Both the position numbers and the translations under genes were made by a program. From Porphyra umbilicalis (taxonomy: Eukaryota; Rhodophyta; Bangiophyceae; Bangiales; Bangiaceae), in contig KV918888.1 of the NCBI GenBank assembly GCA_002049455.2, positions 124,001 to 188,000 on the forward strand: 64,000 nt of DNA, given 5' to 3'. How positions within the stretch are numbered: the stretch's first letter is position 1; every line of letters starts with the position of its first letter. Shown here piece by piece: positions 23,962 through 33,313 of the stretch. Below the pieces are notes generated by a model. The model made no database searches. It saw only the letters and a list, made by a program, of their open reading frames with translations, and was not told the origin of the DNA.

Positions 23962-24318
23962 TCAGGCGCGCTTGCGCACGACCTTGCCCGCCGCGTCCCT
24001 GCCGCCAACGGCGGCGGCGGCGGCACCGGCGGCGGCGGCACCGCGGCCGCCGAGCCCCAGGGGCCGCGCCACCCCCTCTGCGCACGGCGCCTTTCCCTTC
24101 TTCTTGAGGCGGTTGAGGAAGACAAACGACGGGGGTTGGCCCTCGTCCACGGGGACAGCGCCCGCCGGCGCGGCGCCGTGAATGACCTTGCCGGCCACCA
24201 CCGCTACGACGCCCGCCGCGGCGGCGGTGGGGCTGTCAAAGTCGTCCGCATCGCCGTCCACGGAGAAGGCGCGGTCCACGTCCCCACCTTCCGAGAGGTG
24301 GGGGGAGGGCGACGCCAT
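23962..24318 (-). CDS. Small unknown protein (118 aa)
   Basis: I do not recognise a family. The frame starts at MASPSPHLSEGGDVDRAFSV (24318, context GCCATGG) and ends KVVRKRA. The first 40 residues are acidic (VDGDADDFDSP). A middle segment AAAAGVVAVVAGKVIHGAA is mildly hydrophobic. Next comes the best-ordered part, PPSFVFLNRLKKKGKAP, then Gly/Ala-rich sequence and a basic C-terminus. Codon third positions are GC-rich as in neighbours and the start context is good, which argues for a real gene, but a frame of this length could occur by chance. A longer frame reaching 24366 adds 16 Pro/Ala residues before this Met. Confidence 0.4.
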   Translation of the reverse strand: MASPSPHLSEGGDVDRAFSVDGDADDFDSPTAAAAGVVAVVAGKVIHGAAPAGAVPVDEGQPPSFVFLNRLKKKGKAPCAEGVARPLGLGGRGAAAAGAAAAAVGGRDAAGKVVRKRA

Positions 24319-24971
24319 GGCGTCGATGGCTGCGGGGAGCCGGGGGGGGAGGGGGGGTGCGGGCAACGGACGGGGAGGGCGGGTGGTGGCAGCGTCTGCT
24401 CAAAGCACGTGGTACGAGAAGAGAAGGGGAGGGACGGAGCGCACGTGATGCCGTCGTCAGCTCAAGAGCAACCGTTAGCGACAAACCTGCGCTGCCCCTG
24501 CACCATAAAAAAAACATCGCGAGCCCCGGCGTCGGTCCACGGCAGAGGCCCGCCCGCGGGGGCGCGTCGCCGCGCGCCGTGTCGGCCGCAGCCGCCGCCC
24601 CAGATGCCCCACGTCACGCGCCCAAAGAGCAGGCGGGGCGGCCCGTGGTTTCATGGCGGCCTCCAAGGGCGGCCGGCGGCGGCAAACGCGCAGCGGCAGG
24701 CGGGCGTCGCCGGCGGGACGCTGACAGTGTGGGCCTGCAGGCTGCTCATCGACCCGGGGACTGCGACGCGCGACGGGGATGGGCGTGACCCTTGTGACGG
24801 GCAATCAGTGGGGGGGGCCTCTTTGGATCCCAGAGATATTCACCCGGCCTCGTGCAGGTTCGCAGCCTAGGTCGTGGTCACTAACGAACCCGGGTGGGAC
24901 ACAGAGCGGAGGCATTTGAGAGCTTGGGCAAACCTGCGTGGGTACAAATGTGAGTGCCGCTCCGATCGAGA
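24319..24971. other. Intergenic
   Basis: Upstream of the small gene on the - strand. No recognisable feature apart from short G and A runs (near 24340-24357 and 24508). Confidence 0.5.
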
Positions 24972-25310
24972 AGAATGGCACATTTGTGGTGGCTGATTTT
25001 GAAGTCCGCAATCTAAGTGCTCTTCATCCAGCAGAGATATGGTGAGTTAAAAAAGTTCGATCTACAGTCATACCGGTCAATTCAGCGTGGCCATCGCCCC
25101 TCATGGGTGTTCTGGCCTGGCCTTTCCTGGTTCTGTACTAAATTCAACAGAATGTGGTGGATCGAGAAACATACAACCCGTCTGTAGGATTTGATTTGCT
25201 GTGGATGGGAGGCCGAGTTCGCTAGTTTGCGACGAGGTGATTCTTCTGGTCTGAAATGTTGAGAAATGTTGACAGCTTCATAGATCGCAGTCTCGCTAAT
25301 CAGCCGCCCC
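24972..25310 (+). repeat. AT-richer dispersed repeat, copy 2
   Basis: The diverged direct-orientation partner of 17996-18302. It contains TCCGCAATCTAAG, GATATGGTGAGTTAAAAAA, TTTCCTGGTTCTGTACTAAA, GGATTTGATTTGCTGTGGAT, and TAATCAGCCGCC near its end. Relative to copy 1 it has about 30 bp extra near 25260-25295, including a short tandem AAATGTTGAGAAATGTTGA. It is too diverged to support recent movement. Confidence 0.75.
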
Positions 25311-25808
25311 ATGTGACCCACATATTGAGCTTCCGATGCTCTCTATTGTTCGAACAGCTTGTCTGTCCCGTCTATATTAGTTACGAAGTTGAGGATACTT
25401 GCACCCACGACCACCGAGTCTGTGGTCAGCAGCAGCTGCCGCCGTAGCCATCCCGAGCGCCGCGCCGGCTACCGCCTCGCGGCCAACGGGCGCGCGAGTC
25501 GGCCAGGGCTGTGCTCTGCCGACGCTTCGCCGCCCGTCCGTCGTGCAACCGGCGCCGCCGTGCGTGCACTGAGCGCTCGGCAGTGGGCGCAGCTGCACGT
25601 TGCATCGTCTGCTCCCGCCAGAGCGATTGCATCTCACGGGCGGCGTCGCGCGCGCGAGGGATCCTCGCACCCGCCGCTGGCACGTCTGCCATCCCCGTCG
25701 ACCACGCGGCCGGCGCCCTGACGGCGGTTTGTCAGTCACGCGGCATTACCTGTCTTACCCGTGCTCCACCACCTCCGTTCTCTCCCCCCCCCCCCCCCGT
25801 CGACCGCC
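25311..25808. other. Upstream region of the ACT-repeat gene with a 15-C run
   Basis: No gene recognised. A homopolymer of 15 C at 25784-25798 lies ten bases before the start codon at 25809, inside a CT-rich leader (TCCGTTCTCT). It would sit in the 5' UTR. Confidence 0.6.
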
Positions 25809-26981
25809 ATGTTGGCTTTTGGTCTCGGCGTTGGGTGCGTGTCCTCGCGCCCCTCCTGCCGCGGCGGCCTGGCAGTCCGCGCGTCCCCTCCGTCGCCAGG
25901 GGGCGACTGCTCGCGCGTTGTGCGCGCGCAACTGTCGTCGTCGGCGCCGCCCCCGAAGCCGCCCCCTTCGTCTGCTTCGACCAAGAACGCCGCGTCTGGG
26001 GCGGTCACCTCGACGGACCCGACGCCGTCGCCCGCACCGACCGTGTCGGGCAAGGAGCTGTTGTCGTCAGCGGCACTCGAAAAGGCGTTACCGCTCAACA
26101 AGTATGTGTTCCCCATGCGCGACACGAACACGACCGTCTTCTTTGACCACAACGCGTCGGCCAAGACGACGGTTATGCTCGTCTTTACACACGACCGCCA
26201 CGGCCTCATCCTCGACCTCGTCTCTGTCCTCAAGGCCCTCGACATTCGGTGCCACAGGTATCTGACCACCGAGGACGACTCGCTGGCGCTGATCATGGCG
26301 CGCCTGGAGGGGGAGCTCCTCTCTATCAAGGGCCTCGGCCTCAAGACCAGCAACACCGTCGCACTACACATCACCGACGAACTCACCGGCCTCAAGGTTC
26401 AGGACGAGGCCAAACTCGAGCAGATCCGCACGTGCATCCGGCTCGAACTCAAGTCACCGTACCCGCGGCCGCCTGTGGGCACGCTCGACTTCCATCGGGT
26501 GGTGGCGGAGCGTGTCCGCGCTGGCCGCTACTCCATCCTGACCGTCCAGACGACCGACCGGCCGCGGCTGCTCGCCCGCACCAGCGGCTACTTATCGCTG
26601 ATCGGGGTCGACGTGTCTTCAGCGACCATCCGCACGCTGGGCTCACGGGTGGAAAACAGCTTTTACGTCGTCGACTCGAACACCAAGGGGCCCTTGTCGG
26701 ACGAGGCGCTGGACCGAGCGGTGGAGGCGGTCCTCCGTGCGCTCCGTGTGTGCTGCCCGGACGATGAGTGCGTTGTCGAGAGTCTCTGGTTCCAGCGCCG
26801 GGAGGGGCACTGTCTTGTTGTCACGGAGGCGGTGTTCATTGACATGGTCGACAACGCGGAGCTGCAGGCGTTTAGCAAGTACGAGACGCCCAATTTCCGC
26901 GGTCGCCTGCCCAACGCACCATACATGGAGGTGACGGTGGAGGAGGCGTTTGCGGATGAGTCGCGGATGGAGGAGGACTGA
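25809..26981 (+). CDS. ACT-domain-repeat protein, ACR/GlnD-like, probably plastid
   Basis: Single exon, 391 residues, starting in context CCGCCATGTTG. An in-frame upstream Met at 25761 lies before the 15-C run and is less likely. The first 80 residues are Ser/Ala/Pro/Arg-rich and acid-poor, like a plastid transit peptide. The mature part has two ACT domains. The first is about 119-172 (VMLVFTHDRHGLILDLVSVL), the second about 241-315 (ILTVQTTDRPRLLARTSGYL). Both open with the beta strand then (D)R.(G/R)LL.. helix typical of the ACT repeats in GlnD uridylyltransferase tails and plant ACR proteins. ACT domains bind amino acids allosterically, so a regulatory role in nitrogen or amino-acid sensing is the family-based guess. 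There is no catalytic domain. The last 50 residues (EGHCLVVTEAVFIDMVDNAE) may contain a further partial repeat. Confidence 0.88.
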   Translation: MLAFGLGVGCVSSRPSCRGGLAVRASPPSPGGDCSRVVRAQLSSSAPPPKPPPSSASTKNAASGAVTSTDPTPSPAPTVSGKELLSSAALEKALPLNKYVFPMRDTNTTVFFDHNASAKTTVMLVFTHDRHGLILDLVSVLKALDIRCHRYLTTEDDSLALIMARLEGELLSIKGLGLKTSNTVALHITDELTGLKVQDEAKLEQIRTCIRLELKSPYPRPPVGTLDFHRVVAERVRAGRYSILTVQTTDRPRLLARTSGYLSLIGVDVSSATIRTLGSRVENSFYVVDSNTKGPLSDEALDRAVEAVLRALRVCCPDDECVVESLWFQRREGHCLVVTEAVFIDMVDNAELQAFSKYETPNFRGRLPNAPYMEVTVEEAFADESRMEED

Positions 26982-29225
26982 GCGGTTGGGGGAGATCGAC
27001 GATGGCGGGGGGGGGCAAGGTGTAGGCGTGGGGTGAGGCAACGGGGAGGTGGGCACTGATCGCACATGTCTGAGGCATGTATGGGACGGCAGGCGGGCGA
27101 GCTGCTCAATGGATGCTCTTGGCGGAGGGCTTCTCGCTGTGTTTGCTGGGGAGATTCCTCGCCTGGCCGTGCACACGTCAGGTGGGATTGTGCACGGAGG
27201 TGTTGGCGCACCCAGACGTGCTGCCGTCGCTTCTTATTGGCGACATGCCCTACGTAGCCACCACCGCCAGTGGCACCGACACCGCCTGGTCGATCAACCT
27301 TGGGCCGCACACTTCGGCAATGACAACGGCCATCGGTGGTCGGCTGGTCCACCCCGAGCGCTCCTGCGTGATGCCTCGACTAGTCTTTTCTTCTTCCGCT
27401 TGGACCTTCACTCCCGATTTCCATATTATGCCTGGCAGCCCTCCCACACCACGGGATCAGTGGCGATGGCACGACGACGGCGACGGGGCGCGGCGCTGAC
27501 GGGAGGAGGGTGCATCGGACGACCGCCCCCGCCCTGTTTCCCACCTGGCGAAACGTGCGCGCGTACTGGCGCGAGGAGGCAGACAAGAAAAAGAGAAAAA
27601 TCCGTGCCGAGGACGTGTCCACGACGGCGCGCTTCTCACCTCGACTTCCTCCCCGCCACCCAACGATCGCACGATTGCACACAGCCCCATTGTAAGCCAA
27701 AGCGGCGCTGACATGCTCCTGCCCGCCCGTCCGCGTGGCCCCTTGCCGCCCGCTTGCTGCGGCACGGTATACAGTGTAGTCGTATCCGGTCGCGATCCGC
27801 CGCAGCTGTTAACGTCATTTTCAACGAATCCGTGCCAATGGCGGCGGTAGCCGCCCTGGCGGGGGCACTGTCGAGCGGTTGGTGACGGAAAAAAAAAGCG
27901 GCCCCACGGCCAACCCGGCCCCCTCCTGTGGTCGTGCACCCCTCCTCGACGGCGCAGTTCGCGCCACCTCGACCGCACCCGCCGCCACTGGCAGCGACCG
28001 ACCGCCGCTTCCCTTCCCCCTCCCCTACGACACGCGGCACACGGCGCACGCGGCGCCGGCCACCGTGCGGCGGAGCTGCGGGGGCGCCTCGCCTCGCGCG
28101 CTCACGTCCCGCCGCGCGCCGCGCGTGTACGGCGCTGCTGCACACGGGGCGCCGCGGGTGGCACCAGCACGGCCCGCGCGCTGCGGTTGGCCGCTGCCGC
28201 GCGCGCGCACGCATCACACACACACACACGCCTTGGCTGCGTGTAAGTGACGTGGTGGGGGAAGGGGGCGGTGTGCGTTGCGCCCTGCGTTGCGGGGGGG
28301 GTGTGGGCAGCCTGGACTGGGAGCGGCACCGGGAGCGGCACCGGGAGCACGGGGGCCATTGACGGGCGGTGCGGGTGGTGTCACGTCCATCGCCGGTTCG
28401 CCGTTTCCGGTGTGGGGGGGGGGGGGGGTGGTGGAGTTAACGCCGTCGCCTGGCACCTCGCGTCATCCGTCTCGGCCGCTGCCACCGGCCGTCTAGGTTG
28501 GTGCGGGGGGGGGGGGGGGGGGGGGTGGGCGGAAAGCGGTCTCGTACCGTCTGCCACCGCTGCTTCGACCTCTGCGTGGGCGAGGGGGACGGCCGACTTG
28601 CGCAACGTGGCTACGGTGGTCAACTCACCAGGGCAGCGTGTACTCCGGTCACTGTCGACTGGTCAAACGCGCGTGTAATCCGCGCGTCGCACAAGGTTGA
28701 GTCGCATCTTGCACGGCGACCGAGAGAGGTGGGGAAGGCAGGGGTGTGGGTTGACCCACTCACTGGTGGACGGGTATATCGCCTGGTGCGGCCGCAACGC
28801 GTTACCCGAGCAGTGGGGAGGAGGCAGCGGGTCGTCTTGCTGTTTGACTTGAGGGAGCGCCCGCAACGCGGGCGCCGTCACGCTGCCTTGCGCCGCTTTG
28901 CCGTGGCCACCACCGCCATCACTGGCATATTGCTGTCGCTGATCGCACATCTCCGGGCGCTTGCGGACACTGCCGGGACCACCTCTTGGCCGCAGCCGTC
29001 GTCTGCGGTGTGCGTGAGTGCCGCAGTGGTGGTGTGGCTACGTCTCCCGACGGTGTAGCTGCCGCAGATCTACCTGATCACCCCGTTTTTGCAGCTTGTG
29101 TGGAGCGCCGTGTGCAGGCGCCTGCCCCTGGCTGCCGTTTTCTCCTGGTCTGCTACATTGTTCAACCGCTGGCACACCTGCTCTTCATCTGCAGCGACCG
29201 AGCCGCTTGACCGCACTTTGCAGTG
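26982..29225. other. Intergenic, repeat-rich
   Basis: No gene recognised. It includes a CA microsatellite at about 28207-28228, direct GGGAGCGGCACC repeats near 28320-28345, a G-run at about 28417-28430 and the 21-G run listed separately. Frames across 27.0-28.6 kb are low-complexity or unsupported. The final 150 bases should be the 5' UTR of the HEAT-repeat gene. Confidence 0.6.
28505..28525 (+). repeat. 21-base G homopolymer
   Basis: An uninterrupted run of 21 G on the + strand, the longest homopolymer noticed in the window, near another run of about 14 G ending at 28430. Likely length-polymorphic, hard to sequence and able to form G-quadruplex. Confidence 0.85.
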
Positions 29226-32087
29226 ATGGAACCACAACCGGGACAGGAGAACGACCCGCCTGGGATGGAGGTGTATGGCGGTCAGGGCGCCGAGAATGGT
29301 GTCTACAACCCTGCCGAGGGGGGAGGTGGGGGTGACGGCGCCGAAGCAGATGGCAGCGTCGGTGATGGGAGCGGCGTGGAGTTTGTGGTGCTCAACGATG
29401 ACGTGCTCACGTCGGTTGCTAACGCGACGCTGGTGCTGCTCGACGGCAGCGACATGGAGCGATTGGCGGTGCTGTACCAGTTCCCCCAGTTCCTTGAGCA
29501 CTGCCCTTCGGACACGCTTGGCATTATGGTGCCCGAGATTTGCCGCGACGCTCTGCGGTGGAAGGAGGACGTGCAGATGGCGGCCGCCGAAGCACTCTAC
29601 TTCGTCGTGAACATGCGGGTTCCCGACGCGGTGGCCAAGCGCGTTGTGGTCGCCGCCCTCCGCATCCTGCAGCTCTCCGAGTCGGGTGACGTGTTTGATG
29701 CATGGGGTGAGATTCTGTCCATGATGCTGCCGCAGGTGCGGCGAGACGACGTGGTCACCCTCGTCGTGCCTGCGACGGCAGATCGGGCAGCGAGTGGGGC
29801 AGTTGAATCGCGGCGCCTTGCCGCCCGCATCATTGGGGCGCTGCACGACGCGTTGACGGCGGACGAGCTGGAGCGTCAGTTTCTTTCCACCGCCATTACG
29901 CTGTCGCAAGACGCAGACGCCAGCGTGCGCGCTATGATTGCCCAGTCGCTGGCGTCGGTTGCGTCCAAGCTCCCCCTCTCTGTGTCCGAGGCACAATTGT
30001 GGCCACGGCTCGACACGATGGTTGCGTCCGACCCCAACGCTCGGGTGCGGGCAGCGGCGCTTTGTGCGCTGGCGCGGTCGGCAGAAGCGCACAAGTCATC
30101 GGCAGCCACGTCGGCGTCCTACGCTTCCATCATCACACCCCTCTTTCTGCGGGAGTGCACGCACGCGTCGGCGGTTGCGGCGACTGACCTCCGCACCGTC
30201 TCGGACGATGTGTATCTGAGGCTCGAATGCTTTGCCGAGGTGTACGGCGTTTTCTTGGCGGCGGTTGACTCGCTACTCCCGGACGAGGAGTCGTGGACAG
30301 TAGCGCTCAACGCCCTCCGCCGGATGGTCATGTGCAACGGCCCGACCGTGCGGCACTGGTGTGCGTTCAACATGCCAGCTGTGGCGCTTGCGGCAGCGGA
30401 AGCGCGGCCAGAGCGACTGCGGGGCATTGTACAGCTGCTGGCGACGGATACGGACGTGGAGACGCGGGCGACTCTAGCGGCGGGGGTGCACGAGACGGCT
30501 CGGCTACTTGCGCCGGGACCGTTGCGTGACGAGCTGCTCGACGCCATTGCCGAGTTGATGACCGACCAAAATCCTCAGGTGCGCACGAACGCGTTGCGGC
30601 ACTTCGCGACGCTGCTCAAGCTGCTGGCGGACACGGAACCGACGGCGATGGCGGCTGCTGCCGCGGGTGGCGCCTCGCAGGCGTCGGGCGAGAGTGGCGC
30701 TGGTACAGCGCCGAATGTGAAGGACCGGAAAGCAAAGACCAAGGGCGTTGTCAACACGGCCGTGGCGCGGCAGTTGGCGCCCATCTTTGAGTCGCTCGAG
30801 CTGATGTCCCAGGATTCGTGGCGCACGCAGGAGCTGCTGGCGGTGCAGCTTAAACTCGGCGCACACCTGGTACCCCAAGACACGTTGTGCGAGCATGTGG
30901 CGCCGTTACTCTTCCAAATGGCTCGCGAATCAACCTACCTCGTCCGCAAGGCGTGTATGGAGGCCCTTGTGGCTGTGATGCGGGCGATCCCAGACACGCG
31001 GCGGCGGGAGCACATCGTCAAGCACTTCCGCATCGAGTGGGCGCGCGGAAAGGTGTATTGGACGCGGTTGGCGTATATTGACGGAGCAGCTGCCGCACTG
31101 AGCGTCTTTTCGCGGTCTGCTTTTGTGTCGATGTTTGCTGGTGAGCTGTTGCGGATGACTCGCGACGCGGTGCCCAACGTGCGACTGCGGCTGGTGCGGT
31201 TGCTGGTGGACGTCGGCCCGCTTGTGCGGAGTGAGCCCAAGTTGGCGGCGGCGCTCGACGGTGCTCTAACGGCGTTGTCTGTTGATTCGGACGCGGAGGT
31301 GGCGGCCGAGTCGCGGGAAGCCTCTCGCCGCATCGCTGCGTTCCGCGGGTGGACCAAACGCCAGAACGCGGAGGACCGGTCACGAGCTGCAGCGGAGGCG
31401 GCCTTTTTCATCCAAAAACCGCCGCGACGGAAGAAGACGCCGTCGAGTGGGTCCGGTGTGCCCGCCCCCACGCCACCCGCGCAGATGCCGGCGCCTGCGG
31501 GCACGCCCGGCGCGGTGTCACGACCGCCGGCCGGGACGGCGACAACTCGACCGGCAGGAGCTGTCAAGCATCCCAACGGGGTGGCGACCGGCCCGGCTGC
31601 GGCAGCCGCCGTCGCTCCCGCGGCTACGGCTGCCCCTGGCGCCGCGCCTGGTGCGCCAGGCTCTACCGCGACCGCCGGCACGTTTGTCGCACTGCCGTCG
31701 GGGGCGGCGCCGGTGTCTGCGGCCAATCCGTCGACGCCCGGCGCAGTATCGGCTGTGCCGGGCACAGCGGGGGCCGCCGCGGCTGCCGCGCCCGACGCGG
31801 GCGCGGGCGCGACGGGTGTGGCGGTGCAGCCGGCGGGGGGGGCAGGCCGGCCAGTAGCGGCCGTGGGGACGCCTAACGGGATGGCCACTGGGGTGGCAGC
31901 TCCGGCGGCTGTGTCGATGCCGGCTGTTGCCGCCAAGCCTGTAGCAGCAGCCACCAACCCGGCGGTGGCTGCTGGAAGGGTCGACGGCGTGGCGGTGGCG
32001 GGCAGCAGCCCAACCTCGACCGTGGAACGTTCAAGATCCGAGGAGCGGCCCCGGCGGGGAGGGTTGTGTGGGTGCTTCGGGAGGTGA
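29226..32087 (+). CDS. HEAT-repeat PP4/PP2A-type phosphatase regulatory subunit
   Basis: A single exon of 953 residues. After an acidic Gly-rich leader, residues about 52-735 are amphipathic helix pairs of HEAT type (VRAMIAQSLASVASKLPLSV, VRAAALCALARSAEAH, VRTNALRHFATLLKLLAD, VRKACMEALVAVMRAIPD, VRLRLVRLLVDVGPLV). The pattern and length fit the PPP4R1/PPP4R4 group of scaffolds related to the PP2A A subunit, which hold a PP4- or PP2A-like catalytic subunit. Choice between R1 and R4 is not possible by eye. After KRQNAEDRSRAAAEAAFFIQ comes a basic patch, RRKKTP, and a tail of about 200 Ala/Pro/Thr/Gly residues. The very end is GGLCGCFGR, two Cys that could be lipidated. A TAP46 homologue, which binds the same catalytic subunits in other eukaryotes, lies at 55.4-57.0 kb. 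Confidence 0.82.
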   Translation: MEPQPGQENDPPGMEVYGGQGAENGVYNPAEGGGGGDGAEADGSVGDGSGVEFVVLNDDVLTSVANATLVLLDGSDMERLAVLYQFPQFLEHCPSDTLGIMVPEICRDALRWKEDVQMAAAEALYFVVNMRVPDAVAKRVVVAALRILQLSESGDVFDAWGEILSMMLPQVRRDDVVTLVVPATADRAASGAVESRRLAARIIGALHDALTADELERQFLSTAITLSQDADASVRAMIAQSLASVASKLPLSVSEAQLWPRLDTMVASDPNARVRAAALCALARSAEAHKSSAATSASYASIITPLFLRECTHASAVAATDLRTVSDDVYLRLECFAEVYGVFLAAVDSLLPDEESWTVALNALRRMVMCNGPTVRHWCAFNMPAVALAAAEARPERLRGIVQLLATDTDVETRATLAAGVHETARLLAPGPLRDELLDAIAELMTDQNPQVRTNALRHFATLLKLLADTEPTAMAAAAAGGASQASGESGAGTAPNVKDRKAKTKGVVNTAVARQLAPIFESLELMSQDSWRTQELLAVQLKLGAHLVPQDTLCEHVAPLLFQMARESTYLVRKACMEALVAVMRAIPDTRRREHIVKHFRIEWARGKVYWTRLAYIDGAAAALSVFSRSAFVSMFAGELLRMTRDAVPNVRLRLVRLLVDVGPLVRSEPKLAAALDGALTALSVDSDAEVAAESREASRRIAAFRGWTKRQNAEDRSRAAAEAAFFIQKPPRRKKTPSSGSGVPAPTPPAQMPAPAGTPGAVSRPPAGTATTRPAGAVKHPNGVATGPAAAAAVAPAATAAPGAAPGAPGSTATAGTFVALPSGAAPVSAANPSTPGAVSAVPGTAGAAAAAAPDAGAGATGVAVQPAGGAGRPVAAVGTPNGMATGVAAPAAVSMPAVAAKPVAAATNPAVAAGRVDGVAVAGSSPTSTVERSRSEERPRRGGLCGCFGR

Positions 32088-32470
32088 GAGAACAATGCTG
32101 TGTTCAATCTTTCTTCCTCTGTCTGGATCACACCTTTTTTTTTCCGACGTTGGTGTCTTCTACATCCTCTTGGTCACCCCAGTACATGAACCGCAGCATA
32201 TTTGGAGAAAGAGGCCTATCCTGGCCGCCATCTTCACATGGAACAGGCGAGCTCAACCGTATTCCAGAATATGGAGGCACACACATTGCAGTGCCATCAG
32301 GATCGATACACTTCGCACCGTAGCATCCGCACGAGTCGTCCACAAGGACCAGTGCGCTGCTTGTATCCCATGCCTTTGCATCCTGCCTTTGCAGTGTCAC
32401 TCGCGGATGACGAGGCCATCTCGTCTTGCTTTCTTCGGAGCCAATTCTCCGTACCCTGCTAAAAATGCCA

Positions 32471-32973
32471 GACCTGCGCAGTGGAGCTTAACTGGGGGTG
32501 GGACACAAAAGCCATTTCTGGCCATGTGGACCCACATTGGGTTTTGAAATCGGCCTGTGCGGGGTCGTAAGAGCAGGTTTTTTCTTTGAAGCCATGTGGA
32601 TTGTCGTTCCGGGACGACGAGGACGTACTGCTTTATAGCCTCCGAAGCGTCTCGACGTGATGAAGAATGCCCCGCCGTATCTGGCGTACTCATTGCACCG
32701 GAAGTGCGCTTCACATGGACATGTGGAACTGCCGTAGCGCGTTCCACAGCGGCATGTGGGGACGGTCGTAATTTGTGGGATGTGGGCACCTGAGGCGCAA
32801 CGCTGGCCAATCATTCGACCCTGAGCCATGGGTCCAACAAGGGTCACCACAAAATCGTGCTCATGTGTGTGGTTTTTGACTCACCACATGACTTTCCACA
32901 TGAAGACTTGCTGTCCACATGACCAGAATGGCATTTGTGTCCCACCCCCAGTTAAGCTCTACTGCGCTGGTCG
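32471..32973. mobile_element. Miniature inverted-repeat element (about 500 bp) with long imperfect terminal repeats
   Basis: The 32471-32528 and 32915-32973 segments are inverted copies of about 57 bp with a few mismatches, sharing AGCTTAACTGGGGGTGGGAC and the inner GGACACAAA...CATGTGG. Smaller words such as CCACATG recur inside near each end. No transposase is present. I could not find a clean target duplication, so the outer boundary may be off by several bases and the superfamily is unassigned. It sits in the spacer between the HEAT-repeat gene and IWS1; the rest of that spacer (32088-32470 and 32974-33313) is UTR-like and contains no other feature. Confidence 0.75.
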
Positions 32974-33313
32974 TTTGCTTGGCGTTTCAGTGGCTTGAAA
33001 CAAACCCCGTTGGCCGTGCGTGCAATTGCTGCGTAAATTCGCTGTTGCGCAGTCCGCGGAGTATTTGATGCCAAAAGCGGTTGTGTGGGCGCGTGCCTCT
33101 CGTCCGCTGCAGAAGCCACCAGACCACACCCCTGGACGGACGCATCGTTCTTGCCTCGTCGTCGCTTTCGATGCGTGCGTCGGCACGGTCGCGTCCCTCC
33201 GCCACCTCCCCGCTGTCTTCCCTTCTGCTGTAGTGTTTTCTTTTGTCGCTCGTGCCTTTTGCCGTTCGTGCGTTGCTTGTGCAGTCTTGTCGTGGCCGTC
33301 GCAGGTCGTCACC

